DNA from: Erythrobacter aureus
GTDB lineage: Bacteria > Pseudomonadota > Alphaproteobacteria > Sphingomonadales > Sphingomonadaceae
Direction: 5' to 3'
NCBI RefSeq assembly: GCF_003355455.1
Contig: NZ_CP031357.1
Span: 1,714,501-1,778,500, forward strand
Length of the DNA stretch: 64,000 bases
The notes beneath the pieces were generated by a model. It made no database searches, had not been told where the DNA came from, and saw only the letters and a list, made by a program, of their open reading frames with translations. The position numbers were made by a program, and so were the translations under genes. This document shows, piece by piece, positions 47,685-57,003 of the stretch. Each line of letters opens with the position of its first letter. Position 1 is the first letter of the stretch.

Positions 47685-49238
47685 ATGGGGAGGGCCGTGA
47701 CAAAGGCTGAGGCCCCCGATGCCAGCCGGGTCTCCCGTCTGGCGCCGTCGGTTGAGCCGGGGGTGTGGCGTTACGCCTCGGCGTCGCGGGCCAGCGTCAT
47801 CGTGGACGCGGCGGATTACTTCGCCTTCATGCAGGAGGCGATGCTCAACTCGCGGCGACGCATCCTGCTGATCGGGTGGGATTTCGATACCCGCATCCAT
47901 CTCCAAAGAGGGCGCCGATGGTGGCAGCGGCCATGGAAGCGGGGATTCCCATCGCGGCTGGGCAGCTTCTTCGCCTGGCTCGCCCGCCACCGTGAACACC
48001 TCGATATCCGCATTCTCAAATGGAGCGTAGGGGCGCTTTCGACCATCGGACGTGCCTCGATGTGGTGGGATCTGGCCCGATGGGTGCGGCACCGGCGGAT
48101 CACCTTCAAATTCGACACGGCTCATCCGGTGGGGTGCACTCACCACCAGAAAATCGCGGTGCTCGACAATCAGGTCGCCGTATGCGGCGGTATCGATATC
48201 ACCGACAAGCGCTGGGATACGCGCGAACATAAGGAAGACGATCCACGACGTAAGACGCCTTGGGGGAGGCCTTACGCGCCGTGGCACGATGCTGCCATGA
48301 TGATGGAGGGCGACGTCGCCCATGCGCTGGCGGAACTCGGCGAAGACCGTTGGACCTGCGCGGGCGGCGGTTCGCTTCCCGACATCGAAGAAAGGCCGGG
48401 AACGCCTTGGCCCGATGCGCTCGCGGTCCAGTTCGAGAATGTCGAAATCGGCATCGCCCGAACCCGGGCGGCCTATCGCGACTGGGACCAGGTCGACGAA
48501 ATCCAGCAACTCTATCTCGATCAAATCGCGGGTGCGAAGCGCTTCATTTACGCGGAGAGCCAGTACTTCGCGTCACGCGCCGTTGCCGAGGCGATGATCG
48601 AACGGCTGCGCGAACCCGATCCGCCCGAGATCGTGATCGTGCATCCGTGCAATGCCGATGGCTGGCTGGAACAACAGGCGATGGACCATGCCCGCGCCGA
48701 ACTGGTGCGGGCCATCGAAAAAGCGGATGAGAAACGGCGGTTTTCCATCTGGTCGCCCTTCACCGGGGAAACGCCGATCTACGTTCACGCCAAGATCATG
48801 ATCGTCGACGACGAGATATTGCGCATCGGTTCGGCCAATCTGAACAATCGCTCGATGGGGCTGGACAGCGAATGCGATGTTTTCATCGATTCGACCCGGG
48901 ACGGTAACGCGCACGCGCGCGACGCCATTGCCGCGCTCCGGCGCTCGCTATTGGGCGAGCATTGCGATCTGGAGGAGAAGGAGGTTGGCCGGCTTCTGGC
49001 GCGCCACGGTTCGATGGCGGGGCTGATCGATCATGCGCAAGGGGACCGAAAGCGACTTTTGCGGCGCTACCATCCTCCCGAACTCAATGGTGTGAAGCAA
49101 ACCCTGGCACAAAGCGCCATACTGGACCCGGAAGGGCCGGAAGACATGTTCGAGCCGTTTGCAAAGGGCGGTCTTTTCCGCAAGGGGAGCAGGCTCGCAC
49201 GCTTTCGCGACAGGTTCAGGAGGATTGAAGAATCGTGA
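47685..49238 (+). CDS. Phospholipase D / cardiolipin synthase-like protein
   Basis: 517 residues from ATG 47685 (GTG 47697 also possible). Two HKD motifs are present: HHQKIAVLDNQVAVCGGIDI (about residues 153-172) and HAKIMIVDDEILRIGSANLNNRS (starting about 367, described by its ends). Both halves are needed for phosphatidyltransferase or phospholipase activity. No membrane segments, unlike ClsA, so it is closer to soluble PLD or ClsB types. It overlaps folE by four bases (GTGA). Confidence 0.88.
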   Translation: MGRAVTKAEAPDASRVSRLAPSVEPGVWRYASASRASVIVDAADYFAFMQEAMLNSRRRILLIGWDFDTRIHLQRGRRWWQRPWKRGFPSRLGSFFAWLARHREHLDIRILKWSVGALSTIGRASMWWDLARWVRHRRITFKFDTAHPVGCTHHQKIAVLDNQVAVCGGIDITDKRWDTREHKEDDPRRKTPWGRPYAPWHDAAMMMEGDVAHALAELGEDRWTCAGGGSLPDIEERPGTPWPDALAVQFENVEIGIARTRAAYRDWDQVDEIQQLYLDQIAGAKRFIYAESQYFASRAVAEAMIERLREPDPPEIVIVHPCNADGWLEQQAMDHARAELVRAIEKADEKRRFSIWSPFTGETPIYVHAKIMIVDDEILRIGSANLNNRSMGLDSECDVFIDSTRDGNAHARDAIAALRRSLLGEHCDLEEKEVGRLLARHGSMAGLIDHAQGDRKRLLRRYHPPELNGVKQTLAQSAILDPEGPEDMFEPFAKGGLFRKGSRLARFRDRFRRIEES

Positions 49239-49846
49239 GCAGCCTAGTTGGACCCGACGAGGATGACCCCCGAGGCAAGCCTCCGGTGCCCGAAAATGTT
49301 CAGGACGCCATTCGGACACTCATCGAATGGGCGGGCGACGATCCATCGCGCGAGGGTTTGCTCGACACGCCGGCTCGCGTCGCCCGTGCATGGAAGGAAT
49401 ACTGCCTCGGCTATGACGAGGACCCCGCTTATCATCTCAGCCGCGTCTTCGAAGAAGTCGGCGGGTATAACGAGATCGTTCTGCTCAAAGACATTCCGTT
49501 TCAATCGCATTGCGAACATCACATGGCGCCGATCATCGGCAAGGCCGCAATCGCCTATCTGCCCAATGACCGCGTGGTGGGGATTTCGAAACTGGCCCGT
49601 GTTCTGCATGGGTATGCACGCCGTCTGCAGGTCCAGGAACGCCTGACCGCCGAAGTCGCCGATTGTATCTGGGACAACCTCCAGCCGCAGGGCGTGGCGG
49701 TGGTGATCGAAGCGGCCCATAGCTGCATGACCGCGCGCGGAGTGCGGACCCCGGGAGTCAGCATGGTAACCAGCCGGATGATGGGCACGTTTCTCGAAGA
49801 CCAGCGCAGCCGCGAGGAAGTTATGGGCCTGATGGGTTACGGCTGA
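49235..49846 (+). CDS. folE: GTP cyclohydrolase I
   Basis: 203 residues, GTG start. It converts GTP to 7,8-dihydroneopterin triphosphate, the first step of folate synthesis. Zinc ligands lie in FQSHCEHHMAPI (about residues 88-99) and in the Cys of AHSCMTARGVR (about 162). The family pattern GISKLARVLHGYARRLQVQE is present. Length is normal for the FolE type. It is co-transcribed with the PLD-like gene. Confidence 0.96.
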   Translation: MSSLVGPDEDDPRGKPPVPENVQDAIRTLIEWAGDDPSREGLLDTPARVARAWKEYCLGYDEDPAYHLSRVFEEVGGYNEIVLLKDIPFQSHCEHHMAPIIGKAAIAYLPNDRVVGISKLARVLHGYARRLQVQERLTAEVADCIWDNLQPQGVAVVIEAAHSCMTARGVRTPGVSMVTSRMMGTFLEDQRSREEVMGLMGYG

Positions 49847-49920
49847 GGCATTCGCGCAGTCCCGCCTCCCTGTAGAGCAGGGGCACCGCGATACCCGTTG
49901 CCCATGGCTTTCACGCCCGA

Positions 49921-50196
49921 CTAACTTGGTGGATATGAGCGGGTAAAGGCGAAGGTGGATTCACTCTCGTCCAGTTTCTGATTGATGAGGACGCGGTAGA
50001 CGTCCACCGTGCGTACGCTGATATTCAGCCTGGAAGCGATCTCGCGTCCGGTGAAGCCTCCGATAAGAAGTTGAAGAACCTGATTTTCCCGCTCCGACAA
50101 GCGTTCTTTCAGGCGCTGCGCGTGTAGATCGGCGGTGGTCCGTTCATACTGGGGCCGGGCCTTTTTCAGACCATCTGCAAAGAATTCGCCATTCAT
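49921..50196 (-). CDS. LuxR-type helix-turn-helix protein
   Basis: 91 residues. The C-terminal domain LSERENQVLQLLIGGFTGRE continuing to SVRTVDVYRVLI (about residues 33-75) is the LuxR/FixJ DNA-binding domain. There is no receiver domain, so it is either a stand-alone regulator or the 3' end of a gene whose sensor part lies in the uncertain ORF upstream, which overlaps it by four bases. Confidence 0.75.
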   Translation of the reverse strand: MNGEFFADGLKKARPQYERTTADLHAQRLKERLSERENQVLQLLIGGFTGREIASRLNISVRTVDVYRVLINQKLDESESTFAFTRSYPPS

Positions 50197-50663
50197 GCGC
50201 AGGTCCTTTCAGCTTTCAGGCGCGCGATGCCCTCCTCGCCCGACCAGGGCAGACGGGCGCCATCCTGCCATGGTACATCGTCGCGGCCCGCCAAACGGAT
50301 CGGGTTCGATCGGAACGGATGGTTTTCGCAACAGCGGCATCCGCACGCGAAAGACCGCTTCGGCATCGCTTTCCTAGGCAGCAGCTTGCGTCGCGGCCGC
50401 CCAAGGTCGTTTCGCGCCCTCTCGATGGCCCTGCCGCTTGGCCCCATGGGCCTATGAAGCGTTGTCGTGCGCCCCATCGCGCGAGACAAATCGCGCTGGT
50501 TTTGCGTTTCCCCGCTTGCCTCCAAGGCGTCGGTAATAGGGATATGTGGCGAGCGATATGGCCTGGCATAGAAATCGGGTCGTTCGTGGGCGATGGGCCA
50601 GGACGAGTACAGCGTTTCGGCGTGGTGCCGCGTCTGTTTCAGGATCGGCATTGGTACATTCAT
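50193..50663 (-). CDS. Uncertain ORF upstream of the LuxR-type gene
   Basis: 156 codons whose stop overlaps the LuxR start (ATGA), which is the main reason to keep it. The product is Arg- and Pro-rich with a CGCRCC cluster and PIRLAGRDDVPWQDGARLPW. No domain is recognised, and Arg-rich sequence is typical of antisense frames in GC-rich DNA. Another frame on the same strand (50216-50569) is similarly unconvincing. Confidence 0.3.
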   Translation of the reverse strand: MNVPMPILKQTRHHAETLYSSWPIAHERPDFYARPYRSPHIPITDALEASGETQNQRDLSRAMGRTTTLHRPMGPSGRAIERARNDLGRPRRKLLPRKAMPKRSFACGCRCCENHPFRSNPIRLAGRDDVPWQDGARLPWSGEEGIARLKAERTCA

Positions 50664-50973
50664 GACCAGCCTTTTCGACGTCGTGTGCTCAAGCGGAAGT
50701 CGAGATCGTCACTCGACCGCCATGGCCCACCCGTCATGGTGAATGCTTTCAGGAGAATATGATTCGGTATTGTAAATTCTCGCCGAATTTCAATACTTTC
50801 AATTGTTACTACACTCTATGTCGGAGGAGGGAGGCTTGCCTGCCCCGAAGGGCGACGGGACCGCATGTGCCCGCCTGCAGCCACCTTGAAAACGGTGCCG
50901 GGGACCGCTGATCTGTTGTTAGGTGCCCGGCCATCCGGTCGGAGCCATTCAATCCCTTCGGCCCCGCATGACA
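50664..50973 (+). other. Intergenic, nothing recognised
   Basis: About 300 bases between the LuxR-type region and peroxiredoxin. An AT-rich part (about 50755-50815) could carry a promoter for the minus-strand genes. No ORF or RNA is supported. Confidence 0.35.
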
Positions 50974-51007
50974 ATTGCCCCGCCAGGCAGGAGCCGGGCG
51001 GGGCAAT
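50974..51007 (-). terminator. Inverted repeat behind peroxiredoxin
   Basis: ATTGCCCCGCC pairs perfectly with GGCGGGGCAAT (11 bp) about 30 bases after the peroxiredoxin stop on the minus strand. The T-run is weak. Confidence 0.6.
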
Positions 51008-51036
51008 ACGATACACAGGTTCGACCTGCCCGGGCG

Positions 51037-51516
51037 TTATAGCTGGCCCAGCATGTGTTCTGCCGACGAGACCGAGAAATCGCCCGGGGCCTCGACATTG
51101 AGCTGCGTCACCACGCCATCTTCGACCACCATCGAATAACGTTGCCCACGCTTGCCCATGCCGAATCCCGAACCATCCATCGTCAGGCCCACGGCTTCGG
51201 CGAACTCGCCATTGCCGTCTGCCAGCATGGTGATGTCGTCGCTACCGGCCGCGCTATTCCACGCGCCCATGACGAATGCGTCATTGACCGCGGTGGCGAC
51301 GATTTCGTCCACACCCTTTGCCTTCAGGTCTCCGGCCTTTTCGACATATCCAGGCAAATGGCGCGCCGAACATGTCGGCGTAAAGGCCCCGGGCACCGAA
51401 AAAAGTGCAACGGTCTTGCCCTTGAAATAATCGCTCGAACTCACCTGTTCCGGTCCGGCATCGGTTGCCTTGACCAGCGTTACGTCGGGCAGTCTTTCGC
51501 CTACCGAAATCGTCAT
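51037..51516 (-). CDS. Peroxiredoxin, Prx5 type
   Basis: 159 residues from ATG 51516; upstream in-frame extensions lack coding character. It reduces peroxides with thiols. The peroxidatic Cys lies in PGAFTPTCSARHLPGY (Cys about 49). Further family motifs are DEIVATAVNDAFVMGAW and GKRGQRYSMVVEDG. It has no resolving-Cys or glutaredoxin fusion. It is divergent from ahcY across a 231-base gap that should hold both promoters. Confidence 0.92.
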   Translation of the reverse strand: MTISVGERLPDVTLVKATDAGPEQVSSSDYFKGKTVALFSVPGAFTPTCSARHLPGYVEKAGDLKAKGVDEIVATAVNDAFVMGAWNSAAGSDDITMLADGNGEFAEAVGLTMDGSGFGMGKRGQRYSMVVEDGVVTQLNVEAPGDFSVSSAEHMLGQL

Positions 51517-51747
51517 GTTGGAAACTCCGTCTATCCCGTCCGCCGAGTGAGGTAGGATGACAAGCCATGCTAGGCAAGCTCTGCATCGTGGCAGGGATCG
51601 TTTGGCCAAGTGGCGCGGTGGGCACGCCCCCTGAGGCGTGCGATAGCGGCTGTTGCCCTCCGTTCACTGAAAGCCTAGGGGCGGCGTCAATAGGGCGGCT
51701 GCCCTGTCTTTAGTGCAGCCACGATTCCGAAAGCCGAGGACTACTTC
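51517..51747 (+). promoter_or_regulatory. Divergent promoter region peroxiredoxin/ahcY
   Basis: No gene. It must serve both flanking genes. I looked for an SAH or SAM riboswitch before ahcY and could not build a convincing fold by eye. The ahcY start GTG 51748 has only a weak GAGG about 15 bases upstream. Confidence 0.35.
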
Positions 51748-53154
51748 GTGACCGAATTTACCGATTACGTGATCAAGGACATCGCGCTCGCCGAATATGG
51801 CCGCGCCGAAATCGCCATTGCAGAAACCGAAATGCCGGGGCTGATGGCGCTGCGTGAGGAATATGCGGAGAAGCCGCTGAAGGGTGCGCGGATCACCGGG
51901 TCGCTCCACATGACCATCCAGACCGCCGTGCTGATCGAAACGCTGGTCGCGCTCGGAGCCGATGTACGATGGGCTACCTGTAATATTTTCTCGACGCAGG
52001 ATCATGCTGCTGCCGCCATTGCCGCGCAGGATATTCCGGTGTTCGCGATCAAGGGCGAGAGCCTTGCCGATTACTGGGATTATGTCGGCAGGATCTTCGA
52101 CTGGTCGACCGAAGACGATGCCGACCGTACGGCCAATATCATTCTCGACGATGGCGGCGATGCGACCATGTTCGCCCTGTGGGGCGCGCGCCTAGAGGCG
52201 GGCGAGGGACTGCCCGAACCGCAGAATGCCGAAGAAATCGAATTCCAGCGCGCGCTCAGGGCCTTCATCAAGGCCAAGCCGGGCTATCTGACCAAATCGG
52301 TCAAGAACATCGTCGGTGTGTCGGAGGAAACCACGACCGGCGTTCATCGCCTTTATCATCTCGCCAGGCAGGGCAAGCTGCCGTTCCCGGCGATCAATGT
52401 GAACGACAGCGTGACCAAGTCGAAGTTCGACAATCTCTATGGCTGCCGCGAATCGCTGGTCGATGCGATCCGCCGCGCGACCGACGTCATGCTTTCGGGC
52501 AAGGTCGCCTGTGTCGCCGGCTTCGGCGATGTCGGGAAGGGCAGCGCCCAGTCGCTCCGCAATGGCGGCGCGCGCGTGCTTGTGACCGAAATCGATCCGA
52601 TCTGCGCATTGCAAGCGGCGATGGACGGTTTCGAAGTGGTGACCATGGAAGAAGCGGTGAAGGTCGCCGACATCTTCTGCACCGCCACGGGTAACGAACA
52701 CGTCATCACCGCCGAGCACATGAAGGCGATGAAGGACAAGGCGATTGTCTGCAATATCGGCCATTTCGACAGCGAGATCCAGATCTCGGCGCTCGACAAT
52801 TACGAGTGGAACGAATTGAAGCCGGGCACCGACCTGGTCAAGTTCCCCGACGGGAAGGAAATCATCGTCCTCGGCAAGGGGCGACTGGTGAACCTCTCCT
52901 GCGCGACGGGCCATCCCAGCTTCGTGATGAGCTTCAGCTTCACCAACCAGACGTTGGCGCAGATCGAACTGTGGACCAAGGGCGACGAATATCAGAACGA
53001 CGTGTATGTTCTGCCCAAGCACCTCGACGAAAAGGTCGCTGCGCTGCATCTCGACAAGCTTGGCGTTAAGCTGACTCAGCTCAGCCAGAAGCAGGCCGAC
53101 TACATCGGCGTGCCGGTAGAGGGGCCGTTCAAGCCCGAACATTACCGCTACTGA
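51748..53154 (+). CDS. ahcY: Adenosylhomocysteinase
   Basis: 468 residues, usual length for bacterial enzymes. It hydrolyses S-adenosylhomocysteine to adenosine and homocysteine, clearing methyltransferase product. Motifs: GARITGSLHMTIQTAVLIE near the start, CNIFSTQDHAAAAIA, the NAD-binding GFGDVGKGSAQSLR (about 255-268), ATGNEHVI, and the C-terminal KPEHYRY. It lies 83 bases before divL on the same strand. Confidence 0.97.
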   Translation: MTEFTDYVIKDIALAEYGRAEIAIAETEMPGLMALREEYAEKPLKGARITGSLHMTIQTAVLIETLVALGADVRWATCNIFSTQDHAAAAIAAQDIPVFAIKGESLADYWDYVGRIFDWSTEDDADRTANIILDDGGDATMFALWGARLEAGEGLPEPQNAEEIEFQRALRAFIKAKPGYLTKSVKNIVGVSEETTTGVHRLYHLARQGKLPFPAINVNDSVTKSKFDNLYGCRESLVDAIRRATDVMLSGKVACVAGFGDVGKGSAQSLRNGGARVLVTEIDPICALQAAMDGFEVVTMEEAVKVADIFCTATGNEHVITAEHMKAMKDKAIVCNIGHFDSEIQISALDNYEWNELKPGTDLVKFPDGKEIIVLGKGRLVNLSCATGHPSFVMSFSFTNQTLAQIELWTKGDEYQNDVYVLPKHLDEKVAALHLDKLGVKLTQLSQKQADYIGVPVEGPFKPEHYRY

Positions 53155-53237
53155 TCGTCGCAAGCGACGGAAATTGCATCGCATGAACTCGCGCGGGGGC
53201 ATTGCACTCCCGCGCGGGTCGGCATAGCTGGCGGGTA

Positions 53238-55583
53238 ATGGAAAGTTCTCCCGCATTGTCGGCCTTGCTTGGCCTTTTGCTTGCGCTGTGGACCGCCGGT
53301 GCGGTGTGGGTGATGTTGCGTGCCAGCGGTCGCGAGCAGAAATCGCTCGCCAGCCGCAAGCTTGCCCTTCGGCTTTCGCGCCTGATCGAGGAGGGTCCGG
53401 CCATACCACTGCTCGTCCGGGCGGATGGCCGTATCGAGGCTCCGGATCGCCTCGCGCGGTGGATCGGGCTTGACAAGGTCCCGGATTATCTCAGCGAATT
53501 GTCCGGTCCCGACGGGCGCGGGCTGACCGAGCAGCAGATCGACGATCTCACACGCAATGTCCGCCGTACCCAGAGGACGGCACGCCCGTTTCGCATGGAG
53601 GTTGCCGTCGTGCCGGGATCTGGCAAGTCGCTGGCTATGCATGGATCGCTGGCGGATCCCGCAGTTTCGCCCGGTGGAGCGGCGCTGGTCTGGGTCTTCG
53701 ATTTCAGCGACAGCGAGGCGGAGCTTGCGCAATTGCGGGAAGAGGCAGCGCGCGCCCGCGAAGATTTCGGTGCCCTGGTCGGTCTGATCGAAGCCGCCCC
53801 CATGCCGATGTGGTTCCGCGGTGCGGACATGCTCTTGCGGCTGGTCAACAAGGCTTATGTTTCCGCAGTCGGCGCCGAAAGCGCCGATCAGGTCGTTGCC
53901 GACCAGATCGAACTCGTCGAAACCGTCAATGGCAGAACCGCAGCTCAGGTCGCGCAGCAGGCTGCCGATCGCCGCCAACCGATCGAGCGTATCCTGAGCG
54001 CCACGATCGACAATGCGCGTCGCACCATTCGCGTTACCGACCTGCCTTTGATGGGCGAGGGGATTGCCGGATACGCGGTCGATATCGAGGAGATGGAGGA
54101 GCAGGCGCGCGAGTTCCGGGCCTTCCGCGAAGCGCAGCGTTCGATGCTGGATCAGTTGTCGATCGGGGTTGCTCAGTTCGATGCCGCGCACCGCATGACA
54201 TTTGCAAACCAGCCGTTCCACCGCGTGTTCGCCCTGCCTCCCGGTGTGGTGAACGAGCGGACGACGTTCCAGCAGATGCTGCTGATCGCCCGCGAAAACG
54301 GTCGCATTCCCGAAGTGCGCGATTTCCCCGCCTGGCGCAACGAGCTCGCCGAATGGTTCCTGCGCGACGAACCGCATGAGGAAGCGTGGCCGCTGCCCGA
54401 TAGCACCCATTTGCGGATTATCGCGCAGCCGCTGCCCGATGGCGGCCTGGTAATGATCGCGGAAGACCGCACCGAACAACTCGCGCTGTCCGCCACGCGC
54501 GACACTTTGCTCCGCACTCGCACGGCGACGTTCGACAATCTGTTCGAGGCGCTCGCGGTCTTTGCACCCGATGGACATCTCGAGCTGTGGAATCGCGGCT
54601 TTCCGGGCGCTTGGGGGATCGATCCCGAGGTTCTGGACGGGCATCCGCAGGCTGAGGACTTACTCGAAGCGATCGCCAAGAACCTTGCCGATCCGGCAGC
54701 CGTGTCGCGCATCAACCAGGTCATCCGCGCGGCGACGCTGGACCGCAAGAAAAGTGATGACCGCATCGAACTGTCCGATGGCCGCACGCTCGATTTCGCA
54801 GGCGTGCCGCTGCCCGATGGCAATGGCCTATTGACTGTGCTCGACGTCACGGCCTCGCGCCAGGCGGAAGAGGCGCTTCGCGAACGCAACCGCGCTTTGG
54901 AAGAAGCCGATGCGGTGATGACACGCTTTCTCGCCAATATGAGCTACGAATTCCGGACGCCATTGACTTCGATCGGAGGATTCGCCGAGCTGCTTACGAG
55001 TGGAATTGCCGGCGAGCTGACCCCGCAGGCGAAGGAATATGCCCAGGCAATCTCGCTGTCGGTCGGCAAACTTACCGAGCAGGTCGAGAACGTGCTCGAC
55101 CTGTCGCAGTCCGAAGCGGGCCTTATGCCGCTGCGCAAGACCGAGCTCGAGCTGCTACCCTTCATCACCCAGATCGTTCGCAAGCAGGAAGGCCGCATTC
55201 TTGATGGCGAACTGACGCTGGATTTGAAAGGCAACCCCGACAAGTCGGTGACGGCCGATCCGCAACAACTGCGCCGCGCGATTTCCCAATTGCTGGACAA
55301 TGCCATCAAAGGAACTCCGCGGGGGGGCCGGATCGTTGTCGATATCGGGCGCAAGCGCGGCGAAACGAAAATCATTATATCCGACAATGGGCGTGGGATG
55401 AGCCAGCATGAACTGGCGCGCGCACTCGAAGGGATTCGGATGGCGCCGGGCGGCAAGGGTATCGAACGTCGGCAAGGCCTGGGCATCCCGCTCGCACGGC
55501 AGCTGATAGAGGCACACGATGGGACGCTCGACATTCAAAGCCGCAAGAATGGCGGAACCACCGCCACCATTACCCTGCCATGA
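53238..55583 (+). CDS. divL: DivL-type pseudo-histidine kinase (Tyr in place of His)
   Basis: 781 residues from ATG 53238. One N-terminal membrane helix, then PAS-like regions, a dimerisation helix and a HATPase domain. The phospho-acceptor box reads ANMSYEFRTPLTSIGG with Tyr570 where histidine kinases have His, the hallmark of Caulobacter DivL. The ATPase boxes are intact (LLDNAIKGTP, ISDNGRGM, LGIPLARQL). DivL works with DivK and CckA in cell-cycle control rather than as a normal kinase. Upstream of tsaE and overlapping it by four bases, an arrangement remembered from other Alphaproteobacteria. Confident as to type; the cell-cycle role is inferred. Confidence 0.88.
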   Translation: MESSPALSALLGLLLALWTAGAVWVMLRASGREQKSLASRKLALRLSRLIEEGPAIPLLVRADGRIEAPDRLARWIGLDKVPDYLSELSGPDGRGLTEQQIDDLTRNVRRTQRTARPFRMEVAVVPGSGKSLAMHGSLADPAVSPGGAALVWVFDFSDSEAELAQLREEAARAREDFGALVGLIEAAPMPMWFRGADMLLRLVNKAYVSAVGAESADQVVADQIELVETVNGRTAAQVAQQAADRRQPIERILSATIDNARRTIRVTDLPLMGEGIAGYAVDIEEMEEQAREFRAFREAQRSMLDQLSIGVAQFDAAHRMTFANQPFHRVFALPPGVVNERTTFQQMLLIARENGRIPEVRDFPAWRNELAEWFLRDEPHEEAWPLPDSTHLRIIAQPLPDGGLVMIAEDRTEQLALSATRDTLLRTRTATFDNLFEALAVFAPDGHLELWNRGFPGAWGIDPEVLDGHPQAEDLLEAIAKNLADPAAVSRINQVIRAATLDRKKSDDRIELSDGRTLDFAGVPLPDGNGLLTVLDVTASRQAEEALRERNRALEEADAVMTRFLANMSYEFRTPLTSIGGFAELLTSGIAGELTPQAKEYAQAISLSVGKLTEQVENVLDLSQSEAGLMPLRKTELELLPFITQIVRKQEGRILDGELTLDLKGNPDKSVTADPQQLRRAISQLLDNAIKGTPRGGRIVVDIGRKRGETKIIISDNGRGMSQHELARALEGIRMAPGGKGIERRQGLGIPLARQLIEAHDGTLDIQSRKNGGTTATITLP

Positions 55584-56017
55584 GGATCGCACTTCCCGAC
55601 CTTGTAGCCATGGACGCTTTCGGCCGCCGGATCGCCGGAAAACTGGCTCCAGGAGACGTTGTAGCGCTGACGGGGACCTTGGGCACCGGCAAGACGACCT
55701 TGGCGCGAGCGATCGTGGCGGCGCTCGGCCATGTCGGCGAAGTGCCGTCGCCCACCTATACGATTATCGAGACCTATGACGATACGCGGCTGCCGCTCGT
55801 TCACGCCGATTTCTACCGGCTGGAAGATCCGTCCGAAGTCGAGGAACTCGGCCTCGACGACTATCGCGAAGGGGCCGTGCTGCTTGCCGAATGGCCCGAT
55901 CACGCAGGTGGTTTCGCACACGAGGCGGGTTGCCTTTCGATAGCGCTCGAAAAAGTGGGAGACGGGCGCGAAGCCGTTGTAACGCCCGGTACATCTTGGC
56001 AAAGCCGTTGGCCATGA
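55580..56017 (+). CDS. tsaE: tRNA threonylcarbamoyladenosine biosynthesis ATPase TsaE
   Basis: 145 residues. Walker A GTLGTGKTTLA, then PSPTYTIIETY and VHADFYRLEDP, all diagnostic for TsaE. It cooperates with TsaB and TsaD in t6A modification of ANN-decoding tRNAs. Start overlaps divL, stop overlaps amgK (ATGA at both). Confidence 0.95.
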   Translation: MRIALPDLVAMDAFGRRIAGKLAPGDVVALTGTLGTGKTTLARAIVAALGHVGEVPSPTYTIIETYDDTRLPLVHADFYRLEDPSEVEELGLDDYREGAVLLAEWPDHAGGFAHEAGCLSIALEKVGDGREAVVTPGTSWQSRWP

Positions 56018-57003
56018 GTGACGCGCTGCCCGACGGCCTACATAGCTTTCTTGGCGATACCGAATGGGAAGGGGCGGAAATCGCCCCGCTTGTCGGCGAT
56101 GCCAGTTTTCGTCGCTATTTCCGCCTGCGTATGGCCGGACGGAGCGCAATGCTGATGCATGCGCCGCCACCGCACGAGGATCCGAAGCCCTTCCTCCAAG
56201 TCGCGCACTGGCTCGAGAACAACGGGATGCGCGCTCCGCATATCTTCGCCGAAGACGCAGGGGAAGGCTGGGTTCTGATCGAGGATTTCGGCGATCAGCG
56301 TATGCGCGAGCGGGTCGACGACCACTCCGACGAAGAATGCGGTGTCTACGCCAGGGCTATCGATGCGCTGGTGCGGTTGCACGAACTGCCGCCCGGGCCG
56401 TTCGAGCCCTACGACATGGCTGTTTACCAGCGCGAGGTGGACCTATTCGTCGAGTGGTATTGCCCGGCGATGGGCCTTGCCGTGGATGGCCAGGGCTGGG
56501 TCGAGGCGTGGCAACGGGCGCTCGCTCCGCTGCTTGATCGGCAGAATCCCGGCGTTACCGTACTGCGCGATTACCACGCCGAGAACATCATGCTGCTAGA
56601 ACCCGGCAAACCTGGTGGAGATCAGGGGCTGATCGATTTCCAGGACGCTCTCGTCGGCCATCCGGCCTACGACCTGGTCAGCCTGCTGCAGGATGCACGC
56701 CGCGACGTGTCGCCGGAACTCGAAGCCGCAATGTTCGAGCATTACCGCGTGGCGGCGCAGCCGGGCGAGAATTTCGAGGCGGATTATGCGCGACTGGGCG
56801 CGCAGCGCAATGCCAAGATCGTCGGCATTTTCACCCGCCTGTGGAAGCGCGATGGCAAGGCTCGCTATCTCGCGATGATCCCGCGGGTCTGGAGGGCGAT
56901 GGAGCGCGATCTTGCACATGAGGGCATGGCACCCGTGGCCGAGTGGTTCGCGGCCAACATCCCGCAGGAAATTCGCGATACTTTCGGAGGGGAAATCCAG
57001 TGA
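56014..57003 (+). CDS. amgK: N-acetylmuramate/N-acetylglucosamine anomeric kinase
   Basis: 329 residues, aminoglycoside-phosphotransferase fold. N-terminal GDASFRRYFRL, catalytic LRDYHAENIMLLE (about 186-198) and LIDFQDALVGHPAYDLVSLL. AmgK phosphorylates MurNAc at C1 for the recycling route that bypasses de novo UDP-MurNAc synthesis and fosfomycin action. The following murU supports the assignment. ATG 56014 overlaps tsaE. Confidence 0.9.
   Translation: MSDALPDGLHSFLGDTEWEGAEIAPLVGDASFRRYFRLRMAGRSAMLMHAPPPHEDPKPFLQVAHWLENNGMRAPHIFAEDAGEGWVLIEDFGDQRMRERVDDHSDEECGVYARAIDALVRLHELPPGPFEPYDMAVYQREVDLFVEWYCPAMGLAVDGQGWVEAWQRALAPLLDRQNPGVTVLRDYHAENIMLLEPGKPGGDQGLIDFQDALVGHPAYDLVSLLQDARRDVSPELEAAMFEHYRVAAQPGENFEADYARLGAQRNAKIVGIFTRLWKRDGKARYLAMIPRVWRAMERDLAHEGMAPVAEWFAANIPQEIRDTFGGEIQ

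Noticed and set aside
51560..51747. SAH or SAM riboswitch before ahcY
   Set aside because: Looked for because ahcY is a common target, but no consensus pairing could be assembled by eye.
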